A stretch of 33,139 nt of DNA from JAAYYM01 sp035271065 (GTDB lineage: Bacteria; Bacillota; Clostridia; Lachnospirales; Lachnospiraceae). Within the stretch, counting starts at the first letter, position 1. Each line of letters begins with the position of its first letter. This document shows, in pieces, positions 26,048-32,168 of this stretch. The DNA lies in contig DATESB010000110.1 of NCBI GenBank assembly GCA_035271065.1, positions 1-33,139 on the forward strand. The letters are read 5' to 3'. A program made the position numbers and the translations under genes. The notes beneath the pieces were generated by a model that was given only the letters and a program-made list of their open reading frames with translations, had not been told where the DNA came from and did no database searches.

Positions 26048-27442
26048 CTACTCCTCAAATAATTTAATTCCATCACGTATCATGCCGTCAACAATCGACT
26101 CAACATGTTTCAAAGTATCTACCATCTGTGAAGACAACTTCTCTGTGTTGTGATATAGTTCATTTGCTTTCGCGCTGTCGCCCCTTTTAATCATACTGAT
26201 GATTTCAACTCCCGAACTATGAACCTGATGATGCAGACCGTCTATCTTCTTCCACTCATCTCTTAACATCGGATGTTCTACCTTCAAAGCATGATAGAAA
26301 TGTCCGAATGCACACTTTGTTGAGTCAGTCTGTAAAGGTGCAAGACTCATACTGTCTACCATTTTCTTTAAGTTTGCTGTCCATGCCTTGTGCGCATTTT
26401 GTGCTTTCCCGATGATTTCCTTCAGTTCTTCACACTTCATCGCATTCTCGCCGGCATCTAACCCTGCATAAAGTCCTGTAACTACATTCGACAATTTTGT
26501 ATCAATCATTGAAATACTTCTTGCATACTCAGCACTTGCCGAAGCATCCTGCGATACCTCCTGTGTCATTTCACAAAGTCTCTGCGAATCCGCTGCCGAT
26601 GTCTCCATTGCCTGATTCACCTCAACTGCTGCAGTTCTAAGTCCCTGCATAGATTCATGAATCAAGGAAACATTCTCTATCACATCTTCCATGATATCAA
26701 TATTTTCAGAAACTGACTGAGATACACAATCAATCTTATCACTCATCTGTACTGTTGATTCCAGCGCACGCTTTACACTTTCCTGTCCTTCATCGGCTGC
26801 CACATGAATATCATTTACAAAACTACGCATACCGTCCAGATTTTCCTTTGTGTTATCTGCCAGATTACGAACTTCCTCAGCAACAACAGAAAATCCCTTT
26901 CCATGTTCCCCTGCTCTTGCAGCCTCAATTGCAGCATTCAGTGCCAACAAATTGGTCTGATTGGCAATTGCCTGTACACTGTCCACAATCTTCTCAACTT
27001 CAGTTGCCAAATTGGCAAGCTGTGCTATCTTATCACTCATGATATGTGTATCATTTACCACATTCTCTTTCAAATGACTTGTCTCAGTAAGTAATCCCTT
27101 ACTGGTATTATTCTTCTCGGATATCACACCGGATTGTTCAGTCAAATTCTCTAACGCCGTTGTTGTTTCTTCAAGATTTTCTTTCACCTGATTCAATGTT
27201 GCGGAAGTCTCTTCCACGACTGCAAGATTGGCCTCTCCAAGACGCGCCATTTCTTCTGCATATTGCTTTAACTGCTCGGAAATATGTGACATGCCTACAT
27301 CAAAACTACTGATTTCACTTGCGATATCCAGAAGTCCTTTTGCCGATGCTGCCATCTTTTTCTCGTTTGCCATCAAACGCTCCAGCTGACTCGACACCTC
27401 ATTGCGTACTGTTTCTTTGTGACTCTGTGATTTGAATTTCAT
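26048..27442 (-). CDS. Cytoplasmic methyl-accepting chemotaxis protein with CZB zinc-binding domain
   Basis: This 464-residue chemoreceptor has no transmembrane helix, so it is soluble. A long coiled coil carries the conserved hairpin tip IANQTNLLALNAAIEAARAG (about 165-185), where CheA and CheW bind. The C-terminus is a CZB (chemoreceptor zinc-binding) domain, recognised by HxxW in AHKAW, CxFG in CAFGHFY and HxxxH in LHHQVH; the usual W after CxFG is F here. CZB receptors sense cytoplasmic zinc or oxidants such as hypochlorous acid in studied species. It heads the operon that contains a membrane protein, a 5'-nucleotidase and an antiporter. AAGGAGGAAG is the ribosome site. Confidence 0.92.
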   Translation of the reverse strand: MKFKSQSHKETVRNEVSSQLERLMANEKKMAASAKGLLDIASEISSFDVGMSHISEQLKQYAEEMARLGEANLAVVEETSATLNQVKENLEETTTALENLTEQSGVISEKNNTSKGLLTETSHLKENVVNDTHIMSDKIAQLANLATEVEKIVDSVQAIANQTNLLALNAAIEAARAGEHGKGFSVVAEEVRNLADNTKENLDGMRSFVNDIHVAADEGQESVKRALESTVQMSDKIDCVSQSVSENIDIMEDVIENVSLIHESMQGLRTAAVEVNQAMETSAADSQRLCEMTQEVSQDASASAEYARSISMIDTKLSNVVTGLYAGLDAGENAMKCEELKEIIGKAQNAHKAWTANLKKMVDSMSLAPLQTDSTKCAFGHFYHALKVEHPMLRDEWKKIDGLHHQVHSSGVEIISMIKRGDSAKANELYHNTEKLSSQMVDTLKHVESIVDGMIRDGIKLFEE

Positions 27443-27486
27443 AGAGACTTCCTCCTTCCGTAACCTGTTTCATCATATGTGTTTTG

Positions 27487-27515
27487 ATTATAGCATGAAA
27501 TGATTCGTAATTCTA
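27487..27515 (-). promoter_or_regulatory. Promoter of the chemoreceptor operon
   Basis: The minus strand shows TGC directly before TATAAT (27487-27492), an extended -10 box. The -35 region is poor (about TAGAAT), which is usual for extended -10 or activator-dependent promoters. Four A/T-rich 10-11-bp repeats lie just upstream (27521-27562), consistent with an UP element or activator site. Confidence 0.7.
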
Positions 27516-27520
27516 TCACT

Positions 27521-27562
27521 AATTGCTTTGAATTGACTTGAATTAACTTGGAATTGTCTTTG
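27521..27562. repeat. Four helically phased 10-11-bp repeats upstream of the chemoreceptor promoter
   Basis: Reading plus: AATTGCTTTG, AATTGACTTG, AATTAACTTGG, AATTGTCTTTG. The copies start 10, 10 and 11 bases apart, so all face the same side of the DNA. They lie directly upstream of the weak -35 region. This layout suits an activator or phased A-tract curvature, but no regulator is identified. Confidence 0.6.
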
Positions 27563-27578
27563 CGTTTCCTTTGAGTTG

Positions 27579-28460
27579 CTACACGCGACTCTTGACCGCA
27601 AGCATTTCAATATATCCACGTTTTCCTATCGGCTCCAATTGAATACGTGGGTTGGAAGCATCCCATTCATACCCCATCATAACCGGGTTATATTTATCCA
27701 TTGCTTCCTGCAGTTCCTCAATTGCCTGACAATAATCTTCTTCCTTGAACGGCTCACCCTGGAATAACATATAATCCGCTTCCGGAAGTTCAATCACATC
27801 AAAGCCTTCCGGCACAACGCCGTCATAATCCGGTGCCACTTCAACGCCTTGTACATATTCAGATGTATTTTCCGCACGATACTCTTTGGGCAGCCACAAG
27901 CAAACCGGCTCTCCGCTAATGGACTTGATGCTGGTCAACAATCCCCATACATCACATCCCACTTCATCACAATATTCAAAATAATCACTTGCCTTGATTC
28001 CTCTTTTAATCAATACCTTTCTTGCAGGCTTATGTATCATCTGTATAAAAACATTTTTCACATGTTCCATTTTCCCATGCTCCTTTCGAATCTCATTAAA
28101 CATGACTCCATACGGAATAAATAAGTGCAGCGGTATCGGATTCTTTGCATACTCTCCCGGATTGCACCCGAATTCTCTTGCAAATGCCCTCTGATAACCG
28201 TCCACACTTTGAAATCCCAAATCAAACGCCACGTCTATGACCCTTGCTTTCTCATCTCTGAGTCTTAGTGCAGAGCGCGACAATCTGATACGTCTGATGT
28301 AGTCACTTGGTGTATAGTTCGTATATTCCTTAAAAAGACGATACGAATACCATGGCGAAAACAAGGATTCCCTTGCTAAATCCGCAAGGGTTATCTCCTC
28401 GTTTAGATGTCGGTCAATATAATCCTGCATCTTCTGAACTGCCACAATTCGTTCGTGCAT
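27579..28460 (-). CDS. AraC-family regulator with GyrI-like effector domain
   Basis: The protein has 293 residues: two AraC helix-turn-helix motifs (about 1-108, with ITLADLARESLFSPWY and VIDVAFDLGFQSVDGYQRAF) followed by a GyrI-like/bacterial transcription activator effector-binding domain (about 125-290). This type often binds hydrophobic drugs and regulates efflux genes. ATG 28458-28460 is preferred because AGAGG lies 8 bases before it; a start ten codons earlier overlaps the permease stop without a ribosome site. It is the natural regulator of the adjoining exporter, whose ATPase is now broken. Confidence 0.87.
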   Translation of the reverse strand: MHERIVAVQKMQDYIDRHLNEEITLADLARESLFSPWYSYRLFKEYTNYTPSDYIRRIRLSRSALRLRDEKARVIDVAFDLGFQSVDGYQRAFAREFGCNPGEYAKNPIPLHLFIPYGVMFNEIRKEHGKMEHVKNVFIQMIHKPARKVLIKRGIKASDYFEYCDEVGCDVWGLLTSIKSISGEPVCLWLPKEYRAENTSEYVQGVEVAPDYDGVVPEGFDVIELPEADYMLFQGEPFKEEDYCQAIEELQEAMDKYNPVMMGYEWDASNPRIQLEPIGKRGYIEMLAVKSRV

Positions 28461-28480
28461 ATCTGATACCTCTGTTCTTT

Positions 28481-29197
28481 CTATTCCCATTTAAAACACT
28501 TTATCGAGCATATGATGCAAACTGCCGCCAGCACGCTCATCACGATAATCGGAACCGTTACATTCGTAAGTTCCTGACCCAATGCCGCCGCTTTTAGTAT
28601 CTTGATACCCTCAGTTAACGGCATCACATTTGCAACTACCCGTACTCCCTTTGGCATGATTTCATACGGTAAAGTTGCTCCGGAGAATATCAGCATCGGG
28701 AAATACAAAACAGAAGCAATGACTGAAGCCTGCTTGCTGTTTTTCGCAATTCCTCCTACAAGCATACCAATACTGAGAACTGAAATCAATACCAAAAACC
28801 AGCCTCCGAGGAAAACTAAAAATGAACCTTTCATTCTGAATCCCCAAAAGATACCTGCCACAATCCACAGCGAAGCAATTGATGCCACAGAATAAAGTGT
28901 ATAAATGCACAAATGTACAAACAGTATCATCGTCGGACTAACGGGCGTTACCTTAAATCGCTTCAATATCTTCTTTTCTCTGTAATCCGATATCAAGATT
29001 GGAAGTCCCATTAACCCTCCTGCACAAATCGCAATCGAGCATAACGCACCGAAAGATTGATCAATAAATGAGTATCCGGCTCCTTCAAAAGCGGGCTTAC
29101 TTCCGTATATGAAGCCCAAAATAATCAAAACAACAAGTGGCATAGCAATTGCAAAAATAACCATATTCATATCTCGAAGGGAAAGTCTTCCTTTCAT
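28481..29197 (-). CDS. ABC-2 type exporter permease, N-terminally clipped
   Basis: This 238-residue protein has about six membrane helices (first at about 14-32, MVIFAIAMPLVVLIILGFIYG) and the ABC-2 conserved stretch FSGATLPYEIMPKG. Relatives carry roughly ten more residues before the MKGRLSLRDMN start seen here, so the N-terminus seems lost. Upstream, the DNA continues without a gap into the truncated ATPase in another frame. The ATG at 29195-29197 has only a distant AGGAAG. With no ATPase partner it is probably non-functional unless another ATPase serves it. Confidence 0.75.
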   Translation of the reverse strand: MKGRLSLRDMNMVIFAIAMPLVVLIILGFIYGSKPAFEGAGYSFIDQSFGALCSIAICAGGLMGLPILISDYREKKILKRFKVTPVSPTMILFVHLCIYTLYSVASIASLWIVAGIFWGFRMKGSFLVFLGGWFLVLISVLSIGMLVGGIAKNSKQASVIASVLYFPMLIFSGATLPYEIMPKGVRVVANVMPLTEGIKILKAAALGQELTNVTVPIIVMSVLAAVCIICSIKCFKWE

Positions 29198-29462
29198 TTT
29201 GATAATTCGCTTCCTGAAATTGTACCCCAACCTGCTGAAACAGTTTCTTCCTGTCCTTTCTCGGATTCATTCCAAGTACAGACACCGCACCGCCATCCTG
29301 CTTTCTGGTACCCAAGATACATTCTATACTTGTACTCTTGCCCGCGCCGTTTGCACCGAGCAGCCCGAATACTCTACCCTGTTCAACAGACAAATTCAGG
29401 TCTTTTAATGCCTGCTTGCCCTGATAGGACTTGGATAGGTGTTCCACTTTAATTGCTTCCAT
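29097..29462 (-). pseudogene. ABC transporter ATPase, truncated after the Q-loop
   Basis: The first 92 residues are a normal drug-type ABC ATPase: LSKSYQGKQALKDL, Walker A GANGAGKS (38-45) and Q-loop VGVQFQEANYQ. After that the frame runs into permease DNA read in the wrong frame (to 29097) and stops. The signature motif, Walker B, D-loop and switch histidine, about 200 residues, are missing. GAGGAGGAAT precedes the ATG, so translation still starts. A single deletion joining the ATPase to the start of the permease explains both halves. Confidence 0.9.
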
Positions 29463-29479
29463 TTTTATTCCTCCTCGTT

Positions 29480-29497
29480 AGAATAAGTTGTTATTCT
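29480..29497. promoter_or_regulatory. Dyad in the leader of the broken exporter
   Basis: AGAATAAGTTGTTATTCT has perfect 6-bp arms (AGAATA/TATTCT) around a 6-base centre. It lies about 20-35 bases before the ATPase ATG, just ahead of its ribosome site, where a repressor could bind. The neighbouring AraC protein is a possible binder, but AraC sites are usually direct repeats. No clear promoter was found upstream, though the 100 bases to 29600 are AT-rich. Confidence 0.35.
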
Positions 29498-29637
29498 TCT
29501 GTTTGTTTCCTGTTTGTTCTTGTCGACAGTTTGTATTCTATCGCATCCGCAACTTTTGCTTCTCGACTTTTTTTGCCCAAATAACAAGAAAAGTAAATTC
29601 CTAAATTCTGGTTTCGGGCATTAGGTTGTTGGCAATG

Positions 29638-29876
29638 GACGCCAAATGGAACAGATGAACACTATGTCGCCCTCATGGATGAATAACCTCTGTATTCCTA
29701 AGTAAAGCGTTGGAGTTGTTGGTACCGGACGGGTCGATTCGAACGTCCATCCTTGGCCGTCTCATCTAAATCTGCCCTCCATGGCAGATTTACCCTACTG
29801 TTAGCGCTTTACTAAGGACTACAACGGACATTCATAAATCGGGTGCCATAGTGTTCATCTGTTTCATCTGGCTGTC
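29638..29876. repeat. Nested long palindrome with 72-base arms
   Basis: Bases 29638-29709 are imperfectly repeated in inverted orientation at 29805-29876. The best cores are AACAGATGAACACTATG and AGTAAAGCG, identical in both arms. The loop (29710-29804) contains a second perfect hairpin, TAAATCTGCC/GGCAGATTTA with a 6-base loop (29767-29792). Both arms, read outward-in, can encode a similar TDEHY peptide, hinting that they are inverted copies of one gene end. A transcript across it would fold strongly. Confidence 0.7.
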
Positions 29877-30058
29877 TTTCACAAACTCTTTTTTCCATAA
29901 TTCGAATTTTGGGATGTTGATATGGAAAATGGTTTGTCCATAAGGGCAGTGGTATATAACATTTATGGACAAAGTGAAGTCTGTGCAAAGATTTGCATAG
30001 GTACACCACTTCAAACTCGCAGCATCTTCTGAATGATAGCAACTTACAGAAGAGATAG

Positions 30059-30097
30059 CTTCCTTGTCGCCCAATTTTACCGTTGGCGACAAGGAAG
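30059..30097. repeat. Perfect 13-bp-stem hairpin
   Basis: CTTCCTTGTCGCC (30059-30071) and GGCGACAAGGAAG (30085-30097) are perfect complements around a 13-base loop. Neither strand has a T-run after it, so it is not an intrinsic terminator. It lies near the right end of the inverted-repeat element and may be a transposase or structured-RNA feature. Confidence 0.7.
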
Positions 30098-30179
30098 TCA
30101 TCCTTTGACCTCAAGAAGGTAAACCGGAATTTAATGCCCCAAACCAGAATTTAGCACTATAAAAAGTGACATTTGTAAA

Positions 30180-30208
30180 TTGTGGTGAATATGATAATCT
30201 GCTATATT
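30180..30208 (+). promoter_or_regulatory. Candidate promoter of the zinc-ribbon gene
   Basis: TTGTGG (30180-30185), a 17-base spacer and TATATT (30203-30208) lie about 58 bases before the ATG. It begins just past the right end of the inverted-repeat element. The -35 has two departures from consensus. Confidence 0.5.
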
Positions 30209-30265
30209 AAGACTATCAGGCAATGCAGAAATAATTCTATTGCAAATTACGAGGAGGAAACAATT

Positions 30266-30496
30266 ATGATATGTCCACAATGCGGCAGTAATCAGATATT
30301 GACACAGACAGCAACATCAACAACTACAGACACTAAGACAAAGGGATTTGGCTGGATTAAGGCATGTCTCGGCTACGTTTTTTTTAGTGTACCGGGTATC
30401 TTATGTGGTTTGTGCGGAATGGGAAAAGGGAAATCAAAGACTACTACCACAACAAAATTAATTCACATCTGCCAGACCTGCGGAAAACATTTTTAA
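30266..30496 (+). CDS. Small zinc-ribbon membrane protein, unknown function
   Basis: This 76-residue protein has two CxxC pairs, CPQC (3-6) and CQTC (69-72), that would form one zinc ribbon from both ends of the chain. Between them lies a hydrophobic stretch (GWIKACLGYVFFSVPGILCG, about 29-48) and threonine-rich linkers. So the metal site and a membrane segment are combined. GGAGGAAA lies 5 bases before the ATG at 30266; an upstream start would have no ribosome site. Such small proteins are common in Clostridia and unassigned. The next gene starts 12 bases later. Confidence 0.8.
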   Translation: MICPQCGSNQILTQTATSTTTDTKTKGFGWIKACLGYVFFSVPGILCGLCGMGKGKSKTTTTTKLIHICQTCGKHF

Positions 30497-30508
30497 GATA
30501 AATAGAAG

Positions 30509-30919
30509 ATGAATCATATGAAACAAAAATTGTTAGAGTGTATTCGAATAATAGGAAATGAAAGTGGTTGCCACCAACTACCGGAGCGAAGTTTCTTCTA
30601 TAAAGGAAAACAGTTTCCGGTATGCGCAAGATGCACCGGCGTAACCGTCGGGCAGTTTCTTGCTGTTCTCATTAATGTGATTGGTCTCCGCATACGCCAC
30701 CATTCTGATAACCACGAAATTAAGAAAGACCTCATTCCTGCCTCTTTTTCATTTGTAAGCCTTGGCATCATGGGAGCTGATTGGGCGATTCAGGAAGCAG
30801 GCATCAAAGAATCCACCAATCCCCGGCGCTTTGTGACCGGTATTCTTGGTGGATTCGGGATGTTTAACTTATATTTTATTGTATTTCGCCGGCTGATTAA
30901 TTTTTTTCGTCGACAATAA
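30509..30919 (+). CDS. DUF2085 membrane protein
   Basis: This 136-residue protein matches the DUF2085 family by CHQLPERSF (21-29) and FPVCARCTG (36-44), which carry conserved cysteines and a histidine that may bind a metal. About three membrane helices follow. The function is not known. The start may instead be the ATG three codons later, which has AGAAG at better spacing. Its last 23 bases overlap the 3' end of the convergent coiled-coil gene, so the two transcripts are antisense at their ends. Confidence 0.88.
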   Translation: MNHMKQKLLECIRIIGNESGCHQLPERSFFYKGKQFPVCARCTGVTVGQFLAVLINVIGLRIRHHSDNHEIKKDLIPASFSFVSLGIMGADWAIQEAGIKESTNPRRFVTGILGGFGMFNLYFIVFRRLINFFRRQ

Positions 30920-31913
30920 GTCCAAGCAAATCCTCGTCTAAGAGGTTTTCATTCTTAATGATATTCTTCAGTTCTGCTGAAAGCTTCACCTGGTTTTGAT
31001 CCAACACTTGAACATCTTGCAATTCCTCAGTGCCGCTCTCTTGTGTTTCCTGTACCGCATGCGCAATCTCTGTTGCATGCTCTTCCTTCGTCTGCTCTAT
31101 CCTATTCTCAACTTCTTCGCGATTTTCCTTTGCCTTCTCAAGCAACTCTTCTTTCTCTTTTTCTGCCTCTTCTTTCTTCTTGGCTTCTTCTTCGCGCTTT
31201 GCTTGTTCTTCGTCCAGATGTTCTTTTGCTTCATCAATCAACATACCGATTTCTTCTTTTGCAGCTGCAAGAATCATCTCATCCTTTGCATTGACCGCAT
31301 CAACCATGGCATGTGACTTCAGTCGTTCCTGCCTGATTGATTTTGATGCCTCTGTCTCCTCCATAATCTGCTTCTTATTATCCTCGATTTCATCTCGAAA
31401 AGCATCCATGGATTCATTCAATGCAAGTGCTTTCTCTTGGTACTCCGTCGCCGGTCCCATATTGGCAAGACGCTCCCATTCATCCTCCGTCAAGCTCACA
31501 TCCGAGCCGGGTTTCTTTGCTGCCTTATACTTTATAAGCAATTCCAAATCTTGCTGTTCTTGACTATCATCAGCAATACCATAGTCTACTTTTGCCTGTT
31601 CCATTAACTTCTTATATTCATTCATTTCTTTATTTGCGGCTGCAGAACTTGTCTGTAACTCTTTAATCTTATTCTTACGCTCTTTCAAATCATCATCTAT
31701 CTTTGCTTCATTTTCATGCGCATCCATCATAACCTTCATTGCTGCTTTTCGCGCCTGCTGTCTTTTCAATAAGATAGAATCCGGCTTTACACCCAAATCA
31801 CCGGCAAATAAAGTTCCGCTGCTCTTTTTCTGCTGCTTGTCCTGATTGCTATTTTCCAGTCTCTCTCTTCCGGTAGTGTCTCCCATAAATATAGACGTAT
31901 GATTTACTTTCAT
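30897..31913 (-). CDS. Coiled-coil protein with two FxGD motifs, unknown function
   Basis: The 338-residue protein is very rich in E, K, A and Q and has long predicted coiled coils, especially residues about 200-285 (EEQAKREEEAKKKEEAEKEK). The N-terminus has two short related motifs, SIFMGD (about 6-11) and TLFAGD (about 34-39), separated by a basic linker. No signal peptide, membrane helix or enzyme motif is seen. The start ATG 31911-31913 has GGGAGG 11 bases upstream; a longer frame exists without one. I do not assign a family, though similar proteins seem common in Lachnospiraceae. The gene is divergent from the MATE transporter. Confidence 0.78.
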   Translation of the reverse strand: MKVNHTSIFMGDTTGRERLENSNQDKQQKKSSGTLFAGDLGVKPDSILLKRQQARKAAMKVMMDAHENEAKIDDDLKERKNKIKELQTSSAAANKEMNEYKKLMEQAKVDYGIADDSQEQQDLELLIKYKAAKKPGSDVSLTEDEWERLANMGPATEYQEKALALNESMDAFRDEIEDNKKQIMEETEASKSIRQERLKSHAMVDAVNAKDEMILAAAKEEIGMLIDEAKEHLDEEQAKREEEAKKKEEAEKEKEELLEKAKENREEVENRIEQTKEEHATEIAHAVQETQESGTEELQDVQVLDQNQVKLSAELKNIIKNENLLDEDLLGLIVDEKN

Positions 31914-31955
31914 CCTTCTTATTACCTCCCAATTGCTAAGCCTACATTTCATAAC

Positions 31956-32025
31956 CTGTTATGCTTACTCTGTCATACTTATTCCGTTATTCTTGTTTCC
32001 TTATGCTTATTTCCTTATGCTTATT
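31956..32025. repeat. Five tandem 14-bp repeats
   Basis: On plus the units are CTGTTATGCTTACT, CTGTCATACTTATT, CCGTTATTCTTGTT, TCCTTATGCTTATT and TCCTTATGCTTATT, five consecutive 14-base copies with the last two identical. A poorer sixth copy may follow to 32039. They occupy the divergent region between the coiled-coil gene and the MATE gene, about 43 bases before the coiled-coil ATG. Reading inside them in the minus direction they are purine-rich (AATAAGCATAAGGA). No function is known. Confidence 0.85.
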
Positions 32026-32101
32026 TTCTCATTCTATGTATCGGTTGAATTTGCTTCAGAAATAAGACATATCCTCGCTAAATATCATACTTTTTTATTG
32101 C

Positions 32102-32140
32102 AGTTTGAATATTGACAAATAGAAACGGTAAGTTCAAACT
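32102..32140 (+). promoter_or_regulatory. Dyad with candidate -35 box upstream of the MATE gene
   Basis: AGTTTGAA (32102-32109) and TTCAAACT (32133-32140) are perfect 8-bp arms separated by 23 bases. A consensus TTGACA (32112-32117) lies between them and a TATAAG (32140-32145) follows. The -35 to -10 spacing would be 22 bases, too long for an ordinary promoter. This could be an operator region of a drug-responsive regulator. The exact promoter remains unsettled. Confidence 0.4.
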
Positions 32141-32168
32141 ATAAGGGAACAAAGAAAAGAGGAACGTT

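Larger units (their letters stand above)
29601..30154. mobile_element. 554-bp non-coding element bounded by 23-bp inverted repeats
   Basis: The left end 29601-29623 (CTAAATTCTGGTTTCGGGCA...) and the right end 30132-30154 are inverted copies with one mismatch in 23 positions. The right end carries a second internal copy of the AAATTC-GGTTT motif nearby (about 30120-30132, GGTAAACCGGAATTT on plus). No convincing coding gene lies inside; the minus frames there have no ribosome site. The right flank (TGTCACTTTTTATAGTG on minus, 30155-30171) resembles an IS end starting TGT. It could be an IS remnant, a MITE or two converging IS fragments. The 800 bases from 29463 to 30265 otherwise hold only the regulatory dyad, palindromes and the zinc-ribbon promoter. 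Confidence 0.6.

Noticed and set aside
29719..29752. tRNA-like 3' end on the minus strand (T-loop TTCGAAT followed by CGTCCGG and ACCA)
   Set aside because: No matching 5' acceptor strand, D-arm or anticodon arm upstream; the T-stem has a mismatch and the region is part of the palindrome loop.
29812..30114. Two overlapping minus-strand open frames of about 90-100 codons
   Set aside because: No ribosome site, no recognisable domain, and they run through the 13-bp hairpin and one palindrome arm; more likely relics or chance.
31030..31563. Plus-strand serine/cysteine-rich frame of 177 codons
   Set aside because: It is exactly antisense to the E/K-rich coiled-coil gene, whose codon bias opens the opposite frame.
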